From: Streptomyces wuyuanensis
GTDB lineage: Bacteria; Actinomycetota; Actinomycetes; Streptomycetales; Streptomycetaceae
Assembly: GCF_900103455.1 (NCBI RefSeq)
Contig: NZ_FNHI01000004.1
Location: 186,001-250,000, forward strand
Direction of reading: 5' to 3'
DNA: 64,000 bases
Shown here: piece after piece, positions 18,514-27,022 of the stretch
How the letters are laid out: the number at the start of each line of letters is the position of its first letter
How positions within the stretch are numbered: the first letter of the stretch is position 1
Position numbers and translations under genes: made by a program
The notes under the pieces: generated by a model
The model's database searches: none
What the model was told of the DNA's origin: nothing
Seen by the model: only the letters and a program-made list of their open reading frames with translations

Positions 18514-20339
18514 CCACCATGACCACACAGACCAGCACCACGGCCACCACCGAGACCGCGTCCCCCGAGGCCCGCTCCGGGCTCCTGCCCCCGCGCATCG
18601 CCCGAGCCACCGCAACCGCCGGCGGCGCCCTCGCCGCCCTCTCCGCCTTCACCGCCTGGACCTGGACGGCCGCCTTCCCCGGCGACCTCACCGTCTACGG
18701 ATACCCCGGCGGCCTCCAGTGGCTCGTCCTCGTCGGCGGCGCCCTGACCCTGCTTTTCGGCCTGTCCTCCTACGGTGTCAAGGGCCTGCGCTGGCTCACC
18801 CCGGCCGGCGGGGACGCCGCCCTCAAGCTCGCCGCCTACGCCGTGTTCGCCACCACCTGGTACACGGTCATCGCCATCAGCGCCCAGCTCGGCGGCCTCA
18901 TCAACCTCGAACCGGGCGCCTACGTCGCCGCCCTGGCCGGCCTGGCCGCCCTCGTCGGCGCCCAGTCCCTGCCGTACGAGCGCCCCGAACTCCCCCCCGC
19001 CGACCCCGAGGACAGCGGCTGGCAGCGGTTCAAGCACGATCTCGGCAACCGTTGGACGGGCTTCAAGGCCGGCTTCGCCGCCGACGCCCCTCCGCCGGCG
19101 CGCAAACTCCCCGGCTACGCCGAGATCCTCATCATCACCGGCTTCCTCGCCCTCGGTCTCGCCGTCTTCACCTACGGCATCACCACCGAGTACGACGAAC
19201 TGTTCATCGGCTTCCTGCTCACCGCAGGCTTCGGGTTCGCCGCGCTCACCAAGGCCGGCCTCATCGCCCGCATCTCCGCACTGACCGCACGCCACCGCAA
19301 CGTCACCCTGACCGGCGCGTTCGCTGCCGCCGCGGCATTCCCCTTCACCCAGAGCGACGACCAGTACGCCACCATCGGCGTCAACATCCTCATCTTCGCC
19401 ACCGTCGCCCTGGGCCTGAACATCGTCGTCGGCCTGGCCGGCCTCCTCGACCTCGGCTACGTCGCGTTCCTCGGTGTCGGCGCGTACGCCGCAGCCATGG
19501 TCTCCGGCTCACCCTCCTCGCCGTTCGGCATCCACCTCCCCTTCTGGGGAGCGATCCTCGTCGGCGCCGCCGCCTCCATGGTCTTCGGCGTCCTCATCGG
19601 CGCCCCCACCCTGCGACTGCGCGGCGACTACCTGGCCATCGTCACCCTCGGCTTCGGTGAGATCTTCCGCATCGCCGTGCTGAACCTCGACGGCACCTCC
19701 GGCCCCGACATCACCAACGGATCCAACGGCATCTCCTCGATCCCGAACCTCAACATCTTCGGGTTCGACTTCGGCGCCGAGCACAGCATCGGCGGCTTCA
19801 CCATCGGCCGCTTCGCGAACTACTTCTTCCTGATGCTGCTCGTCACGCTGATCGTCGTCGTCGTGTTCCGCAGGAGCGCCGACTCACGCATCGGCCGCGC
19901 CTGGATCGCCATCCGCGAGGACGAGACCGCCGCGCTCGCCATGGGCATCAACGGCTTCCGCGTCAAGCTCATCGCCTTCGCGCTCGGCGCCGCGCTCGCC
20001 GGCCTCGCCGGCACGGTGCAGGCCCACGTCACGTACACCGTGACCCCGGAGCAGTACCAGTTCGCCCACGTCGTCCCGCCGAACTCGGCATTCCTGCTCG
20101 CCGCGGTCGTCCTCGGCGGCATGGGCACCATCAGCGGCCCGCTCGTCGGCGGCGCACTGCTCTTCCTCATCCCCGCCAAGCTGCAGTTCCTCAGCGACCT
20201 CCAGCTCCTGGCATTCGGCCTCGCGCTCGTCCTCCTGATGCGCTTCCGCCCCGAGGGCCTCATCGCCAACCGTCGCCGCCAGCTCGAGTTCCACGAGAAC
20301 GAGGAAGCGCCCGCCACCCTCACCAAGGCAGGTGCCTGA
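18510..20339 (+). CDS. livM: branched-chain amino acid ABC transporter permease LivM, N-terminally extended
   Basis: 609 residues, longer than the roughly 420-residue E. coli LivM. The start is the GTG overlapping livH as GTGA; an ATG nine bases later is an alternative. The first 270 residues hold extra membrane helices and a charged cytoplasmic loop (PPADPEDSGWQRFKHDL). The canonical LivM core follows: LNIVVGLAGLLDLGYVAF, TLRLRGDYLAIVTLGFGEI, AIREDETAALAMGIN and LGGMGTISGPLVGGALL. The extension is common in Streptomyces LivM. Confidence 0.94.
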   Translation: MTTMTTQTSTTATTETASPEARSGLLPPRIARATATAGGALAALSAFTAWTWTAAFPGDLTVYGYPGGLQWLVLVGGALTLLFGLSSYGVKGLRWLTPAGGDAALKLAAYAVFATTWYTVIAISAQLGGLINLEPGAYVAALAGLAALVGAQSLPYERPELPPADPEDSGWQRFKHDLGNRWTGFKAGFAADAPPPARKLPGYAEILIITGFLALGLAVFTYGITTEYDELFIGFLLTAGFGFAALTKAGLIARISALTARHRNVTLTGAFAAAAAFPFTQSDDQYATIGVNILIFATVALGLNIVVGLAGLLDLGYVAFLGVGAYAAAMVSGSPSSPFGIHLPFWGAILVGAAASMVFGVLIGAPTLRLRGDYLAIVTLGFGEIFRIAVLNLDGTSGPDITNGSNGISSIPNLNIFGFDFGAEHSIGGFTIGRFANYFFLMLLVTLIVVVVFRRSADSRIGRAWIAIREDETAALAMGINGFRVKLIAFALGAALAGLAGTVQAHVTYTVTPEQYQFAHVVPPNSAFLLAAVVLGGMGTISGPLVGGALLFLIPAKLQFLSDLQLLAFGLALVLLMRFRPEGLIANRRRQLEFHENEEAPATLTKAGA

Positions 20340-20341
20340 AC

Positions 20342-21466
20342 ATGACCACCGACACGATCACGAAGGCGACCGCAGCCGCTCCCACCGGTGAGCCGGTACT
20401 CGACGCCCGCGGCGTCACCATGCGATTCGGCGGCCTGACCGCCGTGCGCTCCGTCGACCTGACCGTCAGAAGCGGCGAGATCGTCGGTCTCATCGGCCCC
20501 AACGGTGCCGGCAAGACCACGTTCTTCAACTGCCTCACCGGCCTCTACATCCCCACCGAGGGCGAGGTCCGGTACAAGGGCACGATCCTGCCGCCGAAGT
20601 CCTTCAAGGTCACCGCGGCCGGCATCGCCCGCACCTTCCAGAACATCCGTCTCTTCAGCAACATGACCGTGCTGGAGAACGTCCTGGTCGGCCGGCACAC
20701 CCGGACCAAGGAAGGCCTCTGGTCGGCCCTCCTGCGCGGCCCCGGCTTCCACAAGGCCGAAGCCGCCTCCCGGGAACGGGCCATGGAACTCCTCGAGTTC
20801 GTCGGCCTGGCGGGCAAGGCCGAACACCTCTCCCGCAACCTGCCCTACGGTGAGCAGCGCAAGCTGGAGATCGCCCGGGCACTCGCCAGCGAGCCCGGAC
20901 TCCTCCTCCTCGACGAGCCCACCGCCGGCATGAACCCGCAGGAGACCCGGGCCACCGAGGAACTGGTCTTCGCCATCCGCGACATGGGCATCGCCGTCCT
21001 CGTCATCGAGCACGACATGCGCTTCATCATGAACCTCTGCGACCGGGTCGCCGTACTCGTCCAGGGCGAGAAGCTCATCGAGGGCGACAGCGCGACCGTG
21101 CAGAACGACGAGCGCGTCATCGCCGCCTACCTGGGCGAGCCCTTCGAGGGCGCACCCGGCGAGGAGGAGGCCGCCGAGGTCGCCCAGGCCGAAGCCGCCG
21201 CCGCAACCGCCACCGAGCCGGAGACGGAGACGGAGGCCTCCCCGGCCGGAGCCACGGACGGAGCGACCGACGAGGCCACCGACGCACCCGCCGCCGAGAC
21301 CGGTGCCGACGAGACCGGTGCCGACGAGACCGAGGCCGACGACGCCGGCGACGGCGACGGCACCGACGACGCACCGGCCGCACCCCGCGCCGACGCGCCG
21401 GAAGCAACCGACGACGGTGACGACGACACCGCCCAGGCCTCCGGCACCCGCAAGGAGAACGACTGA
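20342..21466 (+). CDS. livG: branched-chain amino acid ABC transporter ATPase LivG with long acidic tail
   Basis: 374 residues. ABC ATPase core (about 1-262): Walker A GPNGAGKTT, Q-loop ARTFQNIRLF, a degenerate signature LPYGEQRKLEIARAL typical of LivG, Walker B LLLLDEPTAG and switch His in VLVIEHDMRF. It then has an unusual tail of about 110 residues, almost entirely Ala/Thr/Glu/Asp/Gly with GADETGADETEAD-type repeats. LivG normally ends near residue 255-290. Energises import with LivF. ATGA overlap with livF. Confidence 0.94.
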   Translation: MTTDTITKATAAAPTGEPVLDARGVTMRFGGLTAVRSVDLTVRSGEIVGLIGPNGAGKTTFFNCLTGLYIPTEGEVRYKGTILPPKSFKVTAAGIARTFQNIRLFSNMTVLENVLVGRHTRTKEGLWSALLRGPGFHKAEAASRERAMELLEFVGLAGKAEHLSRNLPYGEQRKLEIARALASEPGLLLLDEPTAGMNPQETRATEELVFAIRDMGIAVLVIEHDMRFIMNLCDRVAVLVQGEKLIEGDSATVQNDERVIAAYLGEPFEGAPGEEEAAEVAQAEAAAATATEPETETEASPAGATDGATDEATDAPAAETGADETGADETEADDAGDGDGTDDAPAAPRADAPEATDDGDDDTAQASGTRKEND

Positions 21467-22182
21467 TGACCGCACTTCTCGAGGTCGAGGACCTGCGCAT
21501 CGCCTACGGCAAGATCGAGGCCGTCAAGGGCATCTCGTTCAAGGTCGAAGCGGGCGAGGTCGTCACCCTCATCGGCACCAACGGCGCCGGCAAGACCACC
21601 ACCCTGCGCACGCTCTCCGGGCTCCTCAAGCCCGTCGGCGGACAGGTCAAGTTCAACGGCAAGTCGCTGCGCAAGGTCCCCGCCCACCAGATCGTCTCGC
21701 TCGGACTCGCCCACTCCCCCGAGGGCCGGCACATCTTCCCGCGCATGACGATCGAGGACAACCTCCTCCTCGGCGCCTTCCTCCGCAACGACAAGGAAGG
21801 CATCGCCAAGGACGTCCAGCGCGCCTACGACCTCTTCCCCATTCTGGGCGAACGCAGGAAGCAGGCAGCCGGCACGCTCTCCGGCGGTGAGCAGCAGATG
21901 CTCGCCATGGGCCGGGCACTCATGTCCCAGCCGAAACTGCTCATGCTCGACGAGCCCTCCATGGGCCTCTCGCCGATCATGATGCAGAAGATCATGGCGA
22001 CGATCGCCGAACTCAAGGCCGAGGGCACCACCATCCTGCTCGTCGAGCAGAACGCCCAGGCCGCGCTCTCCCTGGCCGACCACGGTCACGTCATGGAGAT
22101 CGGCAAGATCGTCCTCTCCGGCAGCGGACAGGACCTGCTCCACGACGAGTCCGTCCGCAAGGCGTACCTCGGCGAGGACTGA
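21466..22182 (+). CDS. livF: branched-chain amino acid ABC transporter ATPase LivF
   Basis: 238 residues, the usual LivF length. Walker A GTNGAGKTT, Q-loop LAHSPEGRHIFPRMT, signature TLSGGEQQMLAMGRAL, Walker B LLMLDEPSMGLSP and H-loop NAQAALSLADHGHV are all intact. Last gene of the livKHMGF operon; the start overlaps the livG stop by one base (TGATG) and a terminator hairpin follows. Confidence 0.96.
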   Translation: MTALLEVEDLRIAYGKIEAVKGISFKVEAGEVVTLIGTNGAGKTTTLRTLSGLLKPVGGQVKFNGKSLRKVPAHQIVSLGLAHSPEGRHIFPRMTIEDNLLLGAFLRNDKEGIAKDVQRAYDLFPILGERRKQAAGTLSGGEQQMLAMGRALMSQPKLLMLDEPSMGLSPIMMQKIMATIAELKAEGTTILLVEQNAQAALSLADHGHVMEIGKIVLSGSGQDLLHDESVRKAYLGED

Positions 22183-22200
22183 CCCGCACCCCGGAACACC

Positions 22201-22233
22201 GGAGGCCCGCACCCTCGGGGGGTGCGGGCCTCC
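22201..22233 (+). terminator. liv operon terminator hairpin
   Basis: 14-bp perfect stem (22201-22214 with 22220-22233), 18 bp after livF. It sits between convergent genes and so may also serve the minus-strand ANTAR regulator. Confidence 0.8.
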
Positions 22234-22290
22234 TCCGTCCACGGACTCCGACCGCCGGTACCCACCACCGGACGGCGGACCGCCGCCGGA

Positions 22291-22959
22291 CTACTTCTGG
22301 TCCTGGCCGTCCCTGGCCGCCTTCTTCTCCTCGGCGTCCTCGATGACCGCCTCCGCGACCTGCTGCATCGACAGCCGCCGGTCCATCGACGTCTTCTGGA
22401 TCCACCGGAACGCGGCCGGCTCGGTCAGCCCGTACTGCGTCTGCAGGATGCTCTTCGCCCGGTCCACCAGCTTGCGCGTCTCCAGCCGCTGCGCAAGATC
22501 GGCGACCTCCTTCTCCAGCGCCCGCAGCTCCGCGAACCGCGACACCGCCATCTCGATGGCCGGCACCACGTCGCTCTTGCTGAACGGCTTCACCAGGTAC
22601 GCCATCGCACCGGCGTCCCGCGCACGCTCGACGAGATCGCGCTGCGAGAACGCGGTCAGCATCAGGACCGGCGCGATCGACTCCTCCGCGATCTTCTCCG
22701 CGGCGGAAATCCCGTCCAGCACCGGCATCTTCACGTCCAGGATCACCAGATCCGGACGCTGCTCCCGGGCGAGCTCGACGGCCCGCTGCCCGTCACCGGC
22801 CTCTCCGACGACCGTGTACCCCTCTTCTTCGAGCATCTCTTTCAGGTCGAGGCGGATGAGGGCCTCGTCCTCTGCGATGACGACGCGGGTCGTCAGCGGC
22901 GGGACGTGCGACGCGTTGCCGTCGTCGGCGACGGGCTGGGGCGACTCGGGGGCGGTCAC
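22291..22959 (-). CDS. pdtaR: ANTAR-domain response regulator, PdtaR type
   Basis: 222 residues from a GTG at 22959 behind GAGGAGC. The receiver domain has acidic residues AEDEALIRLD, phosphoacceptor Asp in LVILDVKMP, LMLTAF (Thr) and YLVKPF (Lys). It is followed by an ANTAR RNA-binding domain (LETRKLVDRAKSILQTQYGLTEPAAFRWIQKTSMDRR, given here as a family pattern at about residues 150-190). ANTAR regulators bind paired hexaloop hairpins in mRNA leaders to antiterminate. The cognate sensor kinase (PdtaS) is not in the window. The gene name is by similarity to mycobacterial PdtaR. Confidence 0.9.
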   Translation of the reverse strand: MTAPESPQPVADDGNASHVPPLTTRVVIAEDEALIRLDLKEMLEEEGYTVVGEAGDGQRAVELAREQRPDLVILDVKMPVLDGISAAEKIAEESIAPVLMLTAFSQRDLVERARDAGAMAYLVKPFSKSDVVPAIEMAVSRFAELRALEKEVADLAQRLETRKLVDRAKSILQTQYGLTEPAAFRWIQKTSMDRRLSMQQVAEAVIEDAEEKKAARDGQDQK

Positions 22960-23052
22960 GGGAGCTCCTCGTTGCGGGGCCGGTGCTGCACTGGAAAGCC
23001 TACCTAGCTGAGGCCGCCGACCTTCACCCGGTACACTCCCACCAGCGACCTT

Positions 23053-23135
23053 GCCGGGTTGGCGGAATGGCAGACGCTGATGTCTCAAACACATCTGTCC
23101 GAAAGGGCGTGCGGGTTCGAATCCCGCACCCGGCA
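23053..23135 (+). tRNA. tRNA-Leu (anticodon CAA)
   Basis: 83-nt cloverleaf: acceptor GCCGGGT pairs with ACCCGGC (23128-23134), discriminator A at 23135, and no encoded CCA. The anticodon stem GATGT/ACATC encloses loop CTCAAAC, giving CAA, which reads UUG. The long variable arm (TGTCCGAAAGGGCGT region) and T-arm GCGGGTTCGAATCCCGC are typical of class II tRNA-Leu. A TACACT at 23032-23037 could be the -10. Confidence 0.95.
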
Positions 23136-23140
23136 CAGCA

Positions 23141-23175
23141 AGCGGATGTTCACCTTCTCGTGAACATCCGCTTTT
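23141..23175 (+). terminator. intrinsic terminator of tRNA-Leu
   Basis: Perfect 13-bp stem (23141-23153 with 23160-23172), 6-nt loop, followed by a TTT run. It starts five bases after the tRNA. Confidence 0.9.
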
Positions 23176-23214
23176 CCTCACCCATGGCGATGAATCATTA
23201 CGCAATGTGGTCGC

Positions 23215-24003
23215 ATGAAATTCCACGGCACGGACGTGCGACAGAAGGCGCTGACCCTGCTGCGCGGCGGCGCCCGGAACGCCGACGTGGGCCGGACGCT
23301 CGGGATCCCCGCCGGCACCGTCGCCTACTGGCGCCACCGGGACCCGGCGGAGCGCGGCGCATGCCCGGGGAGGCACGCGCCTCCCTGTCCGAGATGCGAC
23401 GGCCGGGAACTCGACGGAGCCGCCTACGCCTATCTGCTCGGGCTGCATCTCGGTGACGGGCACATCATCCGCTACTCCGGGCACCGCGTGCCCAGTCTCA
23501 TGATCACGTGTGCGGAGGAGTGGCCCGGCCTCATGGACGAGTGCGAGGCCGCCCTGCGCGCGGTCTTCCCGGACAACTCCGTCTGCCGGGTGCGCAAGCA
23601 GAGCTGTCGCAACGTCAAGGTGTACTCGAACCACTTGCCGTGCGTCTTCCCCCAGCACGGGCCGGGCAGGAAGCACGAGCGCCGGATCGCCCTGGAGCCG
23701 TGGCAGCGGCAGATCGTGGACACCCACCCGTGGGAGTTCGTCCGCGGGCTGGTTCACTCCGACGGGTGCCGGAACATCAACTGGACGACGCGACTCGTCG
23801 GCGGTGTGCGGAAGCGGTACGAGTACCCGCGCTACTGGTTCACGAACGTCTCCGACGACATCCGCCGGCTCTACACGGACACGCTCGACCGGCTCGGGGT
23901 CGAGTGGAAGGAGTGCACCCGGTACGGCAGGCCGTACAACATATCCGTCGCCCGGCGTGAGTCCGTCGCCCTCATGGACGCGCACATCGGGCCCAAGTAC
24001 TGA
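23215..24003 (+). CDS. HTH protein with two LAGLIDADG-like motifs (homing-endonuclease-like)
   Basis: 262 residues. N-terminal helix-turn-helix of the resolvase/transposase sort (about residues 7-37, ending GIPAGTVAYWRHR). A short Cys patch follows (C50, C58, C61), then two LAGLIDADG-like helices: YLLGLHLGDG at 73-82 and FVRGLVHSDG at 175-184. Both end in Asp-Gly and are about 100 residues apart, the spacing of a single-chain LAGLIDADG endonuclease. It lies directly behind the tRNA-Leu terminator and is not inside an intron or intein. Similar proteins are often annotated only as 'transcriptional regulator'. Catalytic activity is an inference from the motifs. Confidence 0.7.
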   Translation: MKFHGTDVRQKALTLLRGGARNADVGRTLGIPAGTVAYWRHRDPAERGACPGRHAPPCPRCDGRELDGAAYAYLLGLHLGDGHIIRYSGHRVPSLMITCAEEWPGLMDECEAALRAVFPDNSVCRVRKQSCRNVKVYSNHLPCVFPQHGPGRKHERRIALEPWQRQIVDTHPWEFVRGLVHSDGCRNINWTTRLVGGVRKRYEYPRYWFTNVSDDIRRLYTDTLDRLGVEWKECTRYGRPYNISVARRESVALMDAHIGPKY

Positions 24004-24019
24004 GCGGGCCCGATGTGCG
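23981..24019 (+). terminator. hairpin overlapping the stop codon of the LAGLIDADG-like gene
   Basis: Perfect 14-bp stem (23981-23994 with 24006-24019) and an 11-nt loop that contains the TGA at 24001-24003. It also lies next to the stop of the convergent gene at 24038, so it may work in both directions. Confidence 0.7.
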
Positions 24020-24037
24020 GACGACCGGCGGGGCCGG

Positions 24038-24721
24038 TCAGGCGTCGAGGAGCTGGTTGAAGAAGACCCGGTAGTGCTGAAGGGCGAGGCGGAGCTCCTC
24101 GGTCTGGGTGTCCTCGCCGCGGCTCCACTGGGACTCGAGGTCCTGCTTGTGGTCGGCGAACGTCGCCGCGAGGGACTGGATCACGTCGGCGACGAGGGAG
24201 TCGGCGGCGCGGACGGAGTCGCGGGGGTCGTCGACGAAGTTCGTCTGGATCTGCTGCCAGCGGTCCCGGTAGCTCTCGGCGTCCTCACCGGCGATCAGGG
24301 GCGTGCCGCGTTCGGACGTGGGGCGCTCCTCCGCGGCTGCGGGGGCGGCGGGTTCCGCCTCCGGTGCGGCTTGCATGTCCGGTGCGGCTTCCGTGTCCCG
24401 TTCGGCTTCCGTCTCCCGTGCGGCTTCCGTCTCCCGTGCGGGTCCGGTTTCCGGTGCGGGTTCCCGGTCCGTCGCGGTGGCTCCGCGTCCGGTCGGCGCC
24501 TCGGCGCCGGAGGGTTCCGTGGGGCGGTCCCGCCGTTCCGTGGGGGCCGCCTCCGTCCTGTTCCCGGTCCCGGGGATGTCCGTCGCCTCGCCGGGGAACA
24601 TGGGCGGAGGGCGTTCGCCGGATTCTGCGTCGGGGGGCGGCGCGCCGGTGCGGGGGTGTGCCAGGTCGTCGGTGGTGAGGCCGCTCCTGGTCGTGTCGTG
24701 CGTGCTCTTGGGGTCGCGCAT
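24038..24721 (-). CDS. unknown protein: disordered charged N terminus plus C-terminal helical domain
   Basis: 227 residues. Residues 1-145 are low complexity, rich in Pro/Glu/Ala/Thr/Arg with a repeated TEAARETEAERDTEAA pattern, and probably disordered. The last 80 residues form a helical domain (WQQIQTNFVDDP, VRAADSLVADVIQSL, TEELRLALQHYRVFFNQLL) that clearly matches the C-terminal domain of the next gene. No enzyme motif. It is 26 bp downstream of its paralogue on the same strand. I do not recognise a named family. Confidence 0.75.
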   Translation of the reverse strand: MRDPKSTHDTTRSGLTTDDLAHPRTGAPPPDAESGERPPPMFPGEATDIPGTGNRTEAAPTERRDRPTEPSGAEAPTGRGATATDREPAPETGPARETEAARETEAERDTEAAPDMQAAPEAEPAAPAAAEERPTSERGTPLIAGEDAESYRDRWQQIQTNFVDDPRDSVRAADSLVADVIQSLAATFADHKQDLESQWSRGEDTQTEELRLALQHYRVFFNQLLDA

Positions 24722-24747
24722 GTCAACTCACCTCGTGCGTCGCGGTG

Positions 24748-25332
24748 TCAGGCGGCGTCGTGACGTCGTCGGGTGTCGGTGGTCGGACCCGGGCTGGTGT
24801 GGGGGTCGCCGAGCAGTTCCTGGAAGAGGGCGCGGTAGTGCACCATCGCTCCGCGCAGTTCCTCGGTGGTCGCGCGGCCTTCCCTGTTGCGCAGGCCGAC
24901 GTCGTGGGCGGCCCGGTAGTGCTCCAGGGTGCTTCCGTGTTCGACGGAGAGGTCCCGGAGTTGCTGCTCGTAGCCTTCCGTGGGGTATCCGCGGTCGCTC
25001 ATGAGCCGGGTGACGAGCCGGTCGGCGTCGTCAACGCAGCGCGAGGGCTCGTCGACGAAGCGTTCCTGGACGCCGTTCCATTCCGCGCTGTAGCGGTCCT
25101 TGGCTTCCGCGGGCAGTTCCTTGATGTCGAGGTCGCGGTGCCGCTGTTCCCGGGAGCGCAGTTCGCGTTCGGCGTCGCGCCTGCTGTCACCGGATTCGAC
25201 GGTGCGGTCGTACTCGGGGCCGAAGCGCTCCTGGAGGTGGCGCCGGCGCGTGACGAGCCATGCGCCCACCGCGATGAGGAGCAGGACGACCACGATCGGG
25301 ACGATGATGGCGATGAGTGTTCCTGTGGACAT
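24748..25332 (-). CDS. single-pass membrane protein paralogous to its neighbour
   Basis: 194 residues from an ATG at 25332 behind GCGGAGG. One N-terminal transmembrane helix (TLIAIIVPIVVVLLLIAVGA), then a basic, helical cytoplasmic part (RRRHLQERFGPEYDRTVE) with an arginine/glutamate-rich coiled-coil-like stretch. Its C-terminal domain has FVDEPSRCVDDADRLVTRL and TEELRGAMVHYRALFQELL, the same pattern as the downstream protein. The two genes look like a duplicated domain carried once as a membrane and once as a soluble form. Function unknown. Confidence 0.8.
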   Translation of the reverse strand: MSTGTLIAIIVPIVVVLLLIAVGAWLVTRRRHLQERFGPEYDRTVESGDSRRDAERELRSREQRHRDLDIKELPAEAKDRYSAEWNGVQERFVDEPSRCVDDADRLVTRLMSDRGYPTEGYEQQLRDLSVEHGSTLEHYRAAHDVGLRNREGRATTEELRGAMVHYRALFQELLGDPHTSPGPTTDTRRRHDAA

Positions 25333-25446
25333 CCGGACCTCCGCATGTGTCCGTTGTCGGCGGGAGCCCTGCTGTCGGGGCCTCTTGTGGGGCCGACTGC
25401 CCAGGACCTGTCCGCACAAACACCGCGTCGCCGGGTGGGGTCGCCG

Positions 25447-26883
25447 TCAGGGGCGCGGGGAGTCGTCCTCGCCGATGTGGTGGACACGTACGAGGTTGGT
25501 GGAGCCGGCGACTCCGGGCGGGGAGCCGGCGGTGATGACGACGGTGTCGCCGCGCTCGCAGCGGCCGATGCGGAGGAGTTCCTCGTCCACTTGGGCGACC
25601 ATCGCGTCGGTGGATTCGACGCGGGGACCGAGGAAGGTCTCGACGCCCCAGGTGAGGTTGAGCTGGGAGCGGGTTGCGGGGTCGGGGGTGAAGGCGAGGA
25701 GGGGGATGGGTGAGCGGTAGCGGGAGAGGCGTCGGACGGTGTCGCCGGACTGGGTGAAGGCGACGAGGAACCGGGCGCCGAGGAAGTCGCCGATCTCGGC
25801 GGCGGCGCGGGCGACGGAACCGCCTTGGGTGCGGGGTTTGTTGCGTTCGGTGAGCGGAGGGAGGCCCTTGGCGAGGATCTCCTGTTCGGCGGCTTCGACG
25901 ATGCGGCTCATGGTGCGGACGGTTTCGACGGGGTGTTTGCCGACGCTGGTCTCGCCGCTGAGCATGACGGCGTCGGTGCCGTCGATGACGGCGTTGGCGA
26001 CGTCGGAGGCCTCGGCGCGGGTGGGCCGCGAGTTCTCGATCATCGAGTCGAGCATCTGGGTGGCGACGATGACGGGTTTGGCGTTGCGCCGGGCGAGTTT
26101 GATCGCACGTTTCTGGACGAGGGGGACCTGTTCCAGGGGCATTTCGACGCCGAGGTCTCCGCGGGCGACCATGAGGCCGTCGAAGGCGGCGACGATGTCG
26201 TCGATGTTGTCGACGGCCTGGGGCTTCTCGATCTTCGCGATGACGGGGAGGCGGCGGCCTTCCTCGTCCATGATGCGGTGGACGTCCTCGATGTCCCGGG
26301 CGGTACGGACGAAGGAGAGGGCGATGATGTCCGCGCCGGTTCTGATGGCCCAGCGGAGGTCGTCGACGTCCTTGTCGGAGAGGGCGGGGACGGAGACGGC
26401 GACTCCGGGGAGGTTGAGTCCCTTGTGGTCGGAGATCACGCCGCCTTCGACGACGGTGGTGCGGACGCGGGGGCCGTCGACGGCGGTCACTTCGAGTGAG
26501 ACGCGGCCGTCGTCCACGAGGATGCGTTCTCCGGGGGTGACGTCGGAGGCGAGTCCGGCGTGGGTGGTGCCGCAGATGTCGCGGTCGCCTTCGACGGGTT
26601 CGACGGTGATGGTGAATTCGTCGCCGCGTTCAAGGAGTACGGGGCCTTCCTGGAAGCGTCCGAGGCGGATCTTCGGGCCTTGAAGGTCGGCGAGGACGCC
26701 GACGCTGCGGCCGGTTTCGTCGGAGGCCTTGCGGACGTGGTGGTAGCGCTCCTCGTGGTCGGCGTAGGTGCCGTGGCTGAGGTTGAAGCGGGCGACATCC
26801 ATTCCGGCGTCCACGAGGGCTTTGATCTGCTCGTACGAGTCGGTGGAGGGCCCAAGTGTGCAGACGATCTTTGCTCGGCGCAT
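25447..26883 (-). CDS. pyk: pyruvate kinase
   Basis: 478 residues, full length for a bacterial pyruvate kinase. RRAKIVCTLGPS start, RFNLSHG, IAKIEKPQAVDN (catalytic Lys), MVARGDLGVEMP (metal/phosphate site), MLDSMIENSRPTRAE, and the C-terminal allosteric domain (VAFTQSGDTVRRLSRYR). Converts phosphoenolpyruvate and ADP to pyruvate and ATP. A run of AT-rich sequence (26930-26985) lies upstream and probably holds the promoter. Monocistronic as far as can be seen. Confidence 0.97.
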   Translation of the reverse strand: MRRAKIVCTLGPSTDSYEQIKALVDAGMDVARFNLSHGTYADHEERYHHVRKASDETGRSVGVLADLQGPKIRLGRFQEGPVLLERGDEFTITVEPVEGDRDICGTTHAGLASDVTPGERILVDDGRVSLEVTAVDGPRVRTTVVEGGVISDHKGLNLPGVAVSVPALSDKDVDDLRWAIRTGADIIALSFVRTARDIEDVHRIMDEEGRRLPVIAKIEKPQAVDNIDDIVAAFDGLMVARGDLGVEMPLEQVPLVQKRAIKLARRNAKPVIVATQMLDSMIENSRPTRAEASDVANAVIDGTDAVMLSGETSVGKHPVETVRTMSRIVEAAEQEILAKGLPPLTERNKPRTQGGSVARAAAEIGDFLGARFLVAFTQSGDTVRRLSRYRSPIPLLAFTPDPATRSQLNLTWGVETFLGPRVESTDAMVAQVDEELLRIGRCERGDTVVITAGSPPGVAGSTNLVRVHHIGEDDSPRP

Positions 26884-27022
26884 GGTCCGAGCCTATGTCT
26901 TACCCACCGGTAGAGAATTGGCCGTGCGTGACTACTCAACAACCTTTCGATGAAGCCTTATTGACAAGTATTGAATTGTGCATGGGGGCGCTCTTCTGAG
27001 CATTTCGGCGTTCCGGGCGTGG

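Noticed and set aside
23053..24003. Integrated element at tRNA-Leu
   Set aside because: No integrase, no direct repeat of the tRNA 3' end downstream, and normal base composition.
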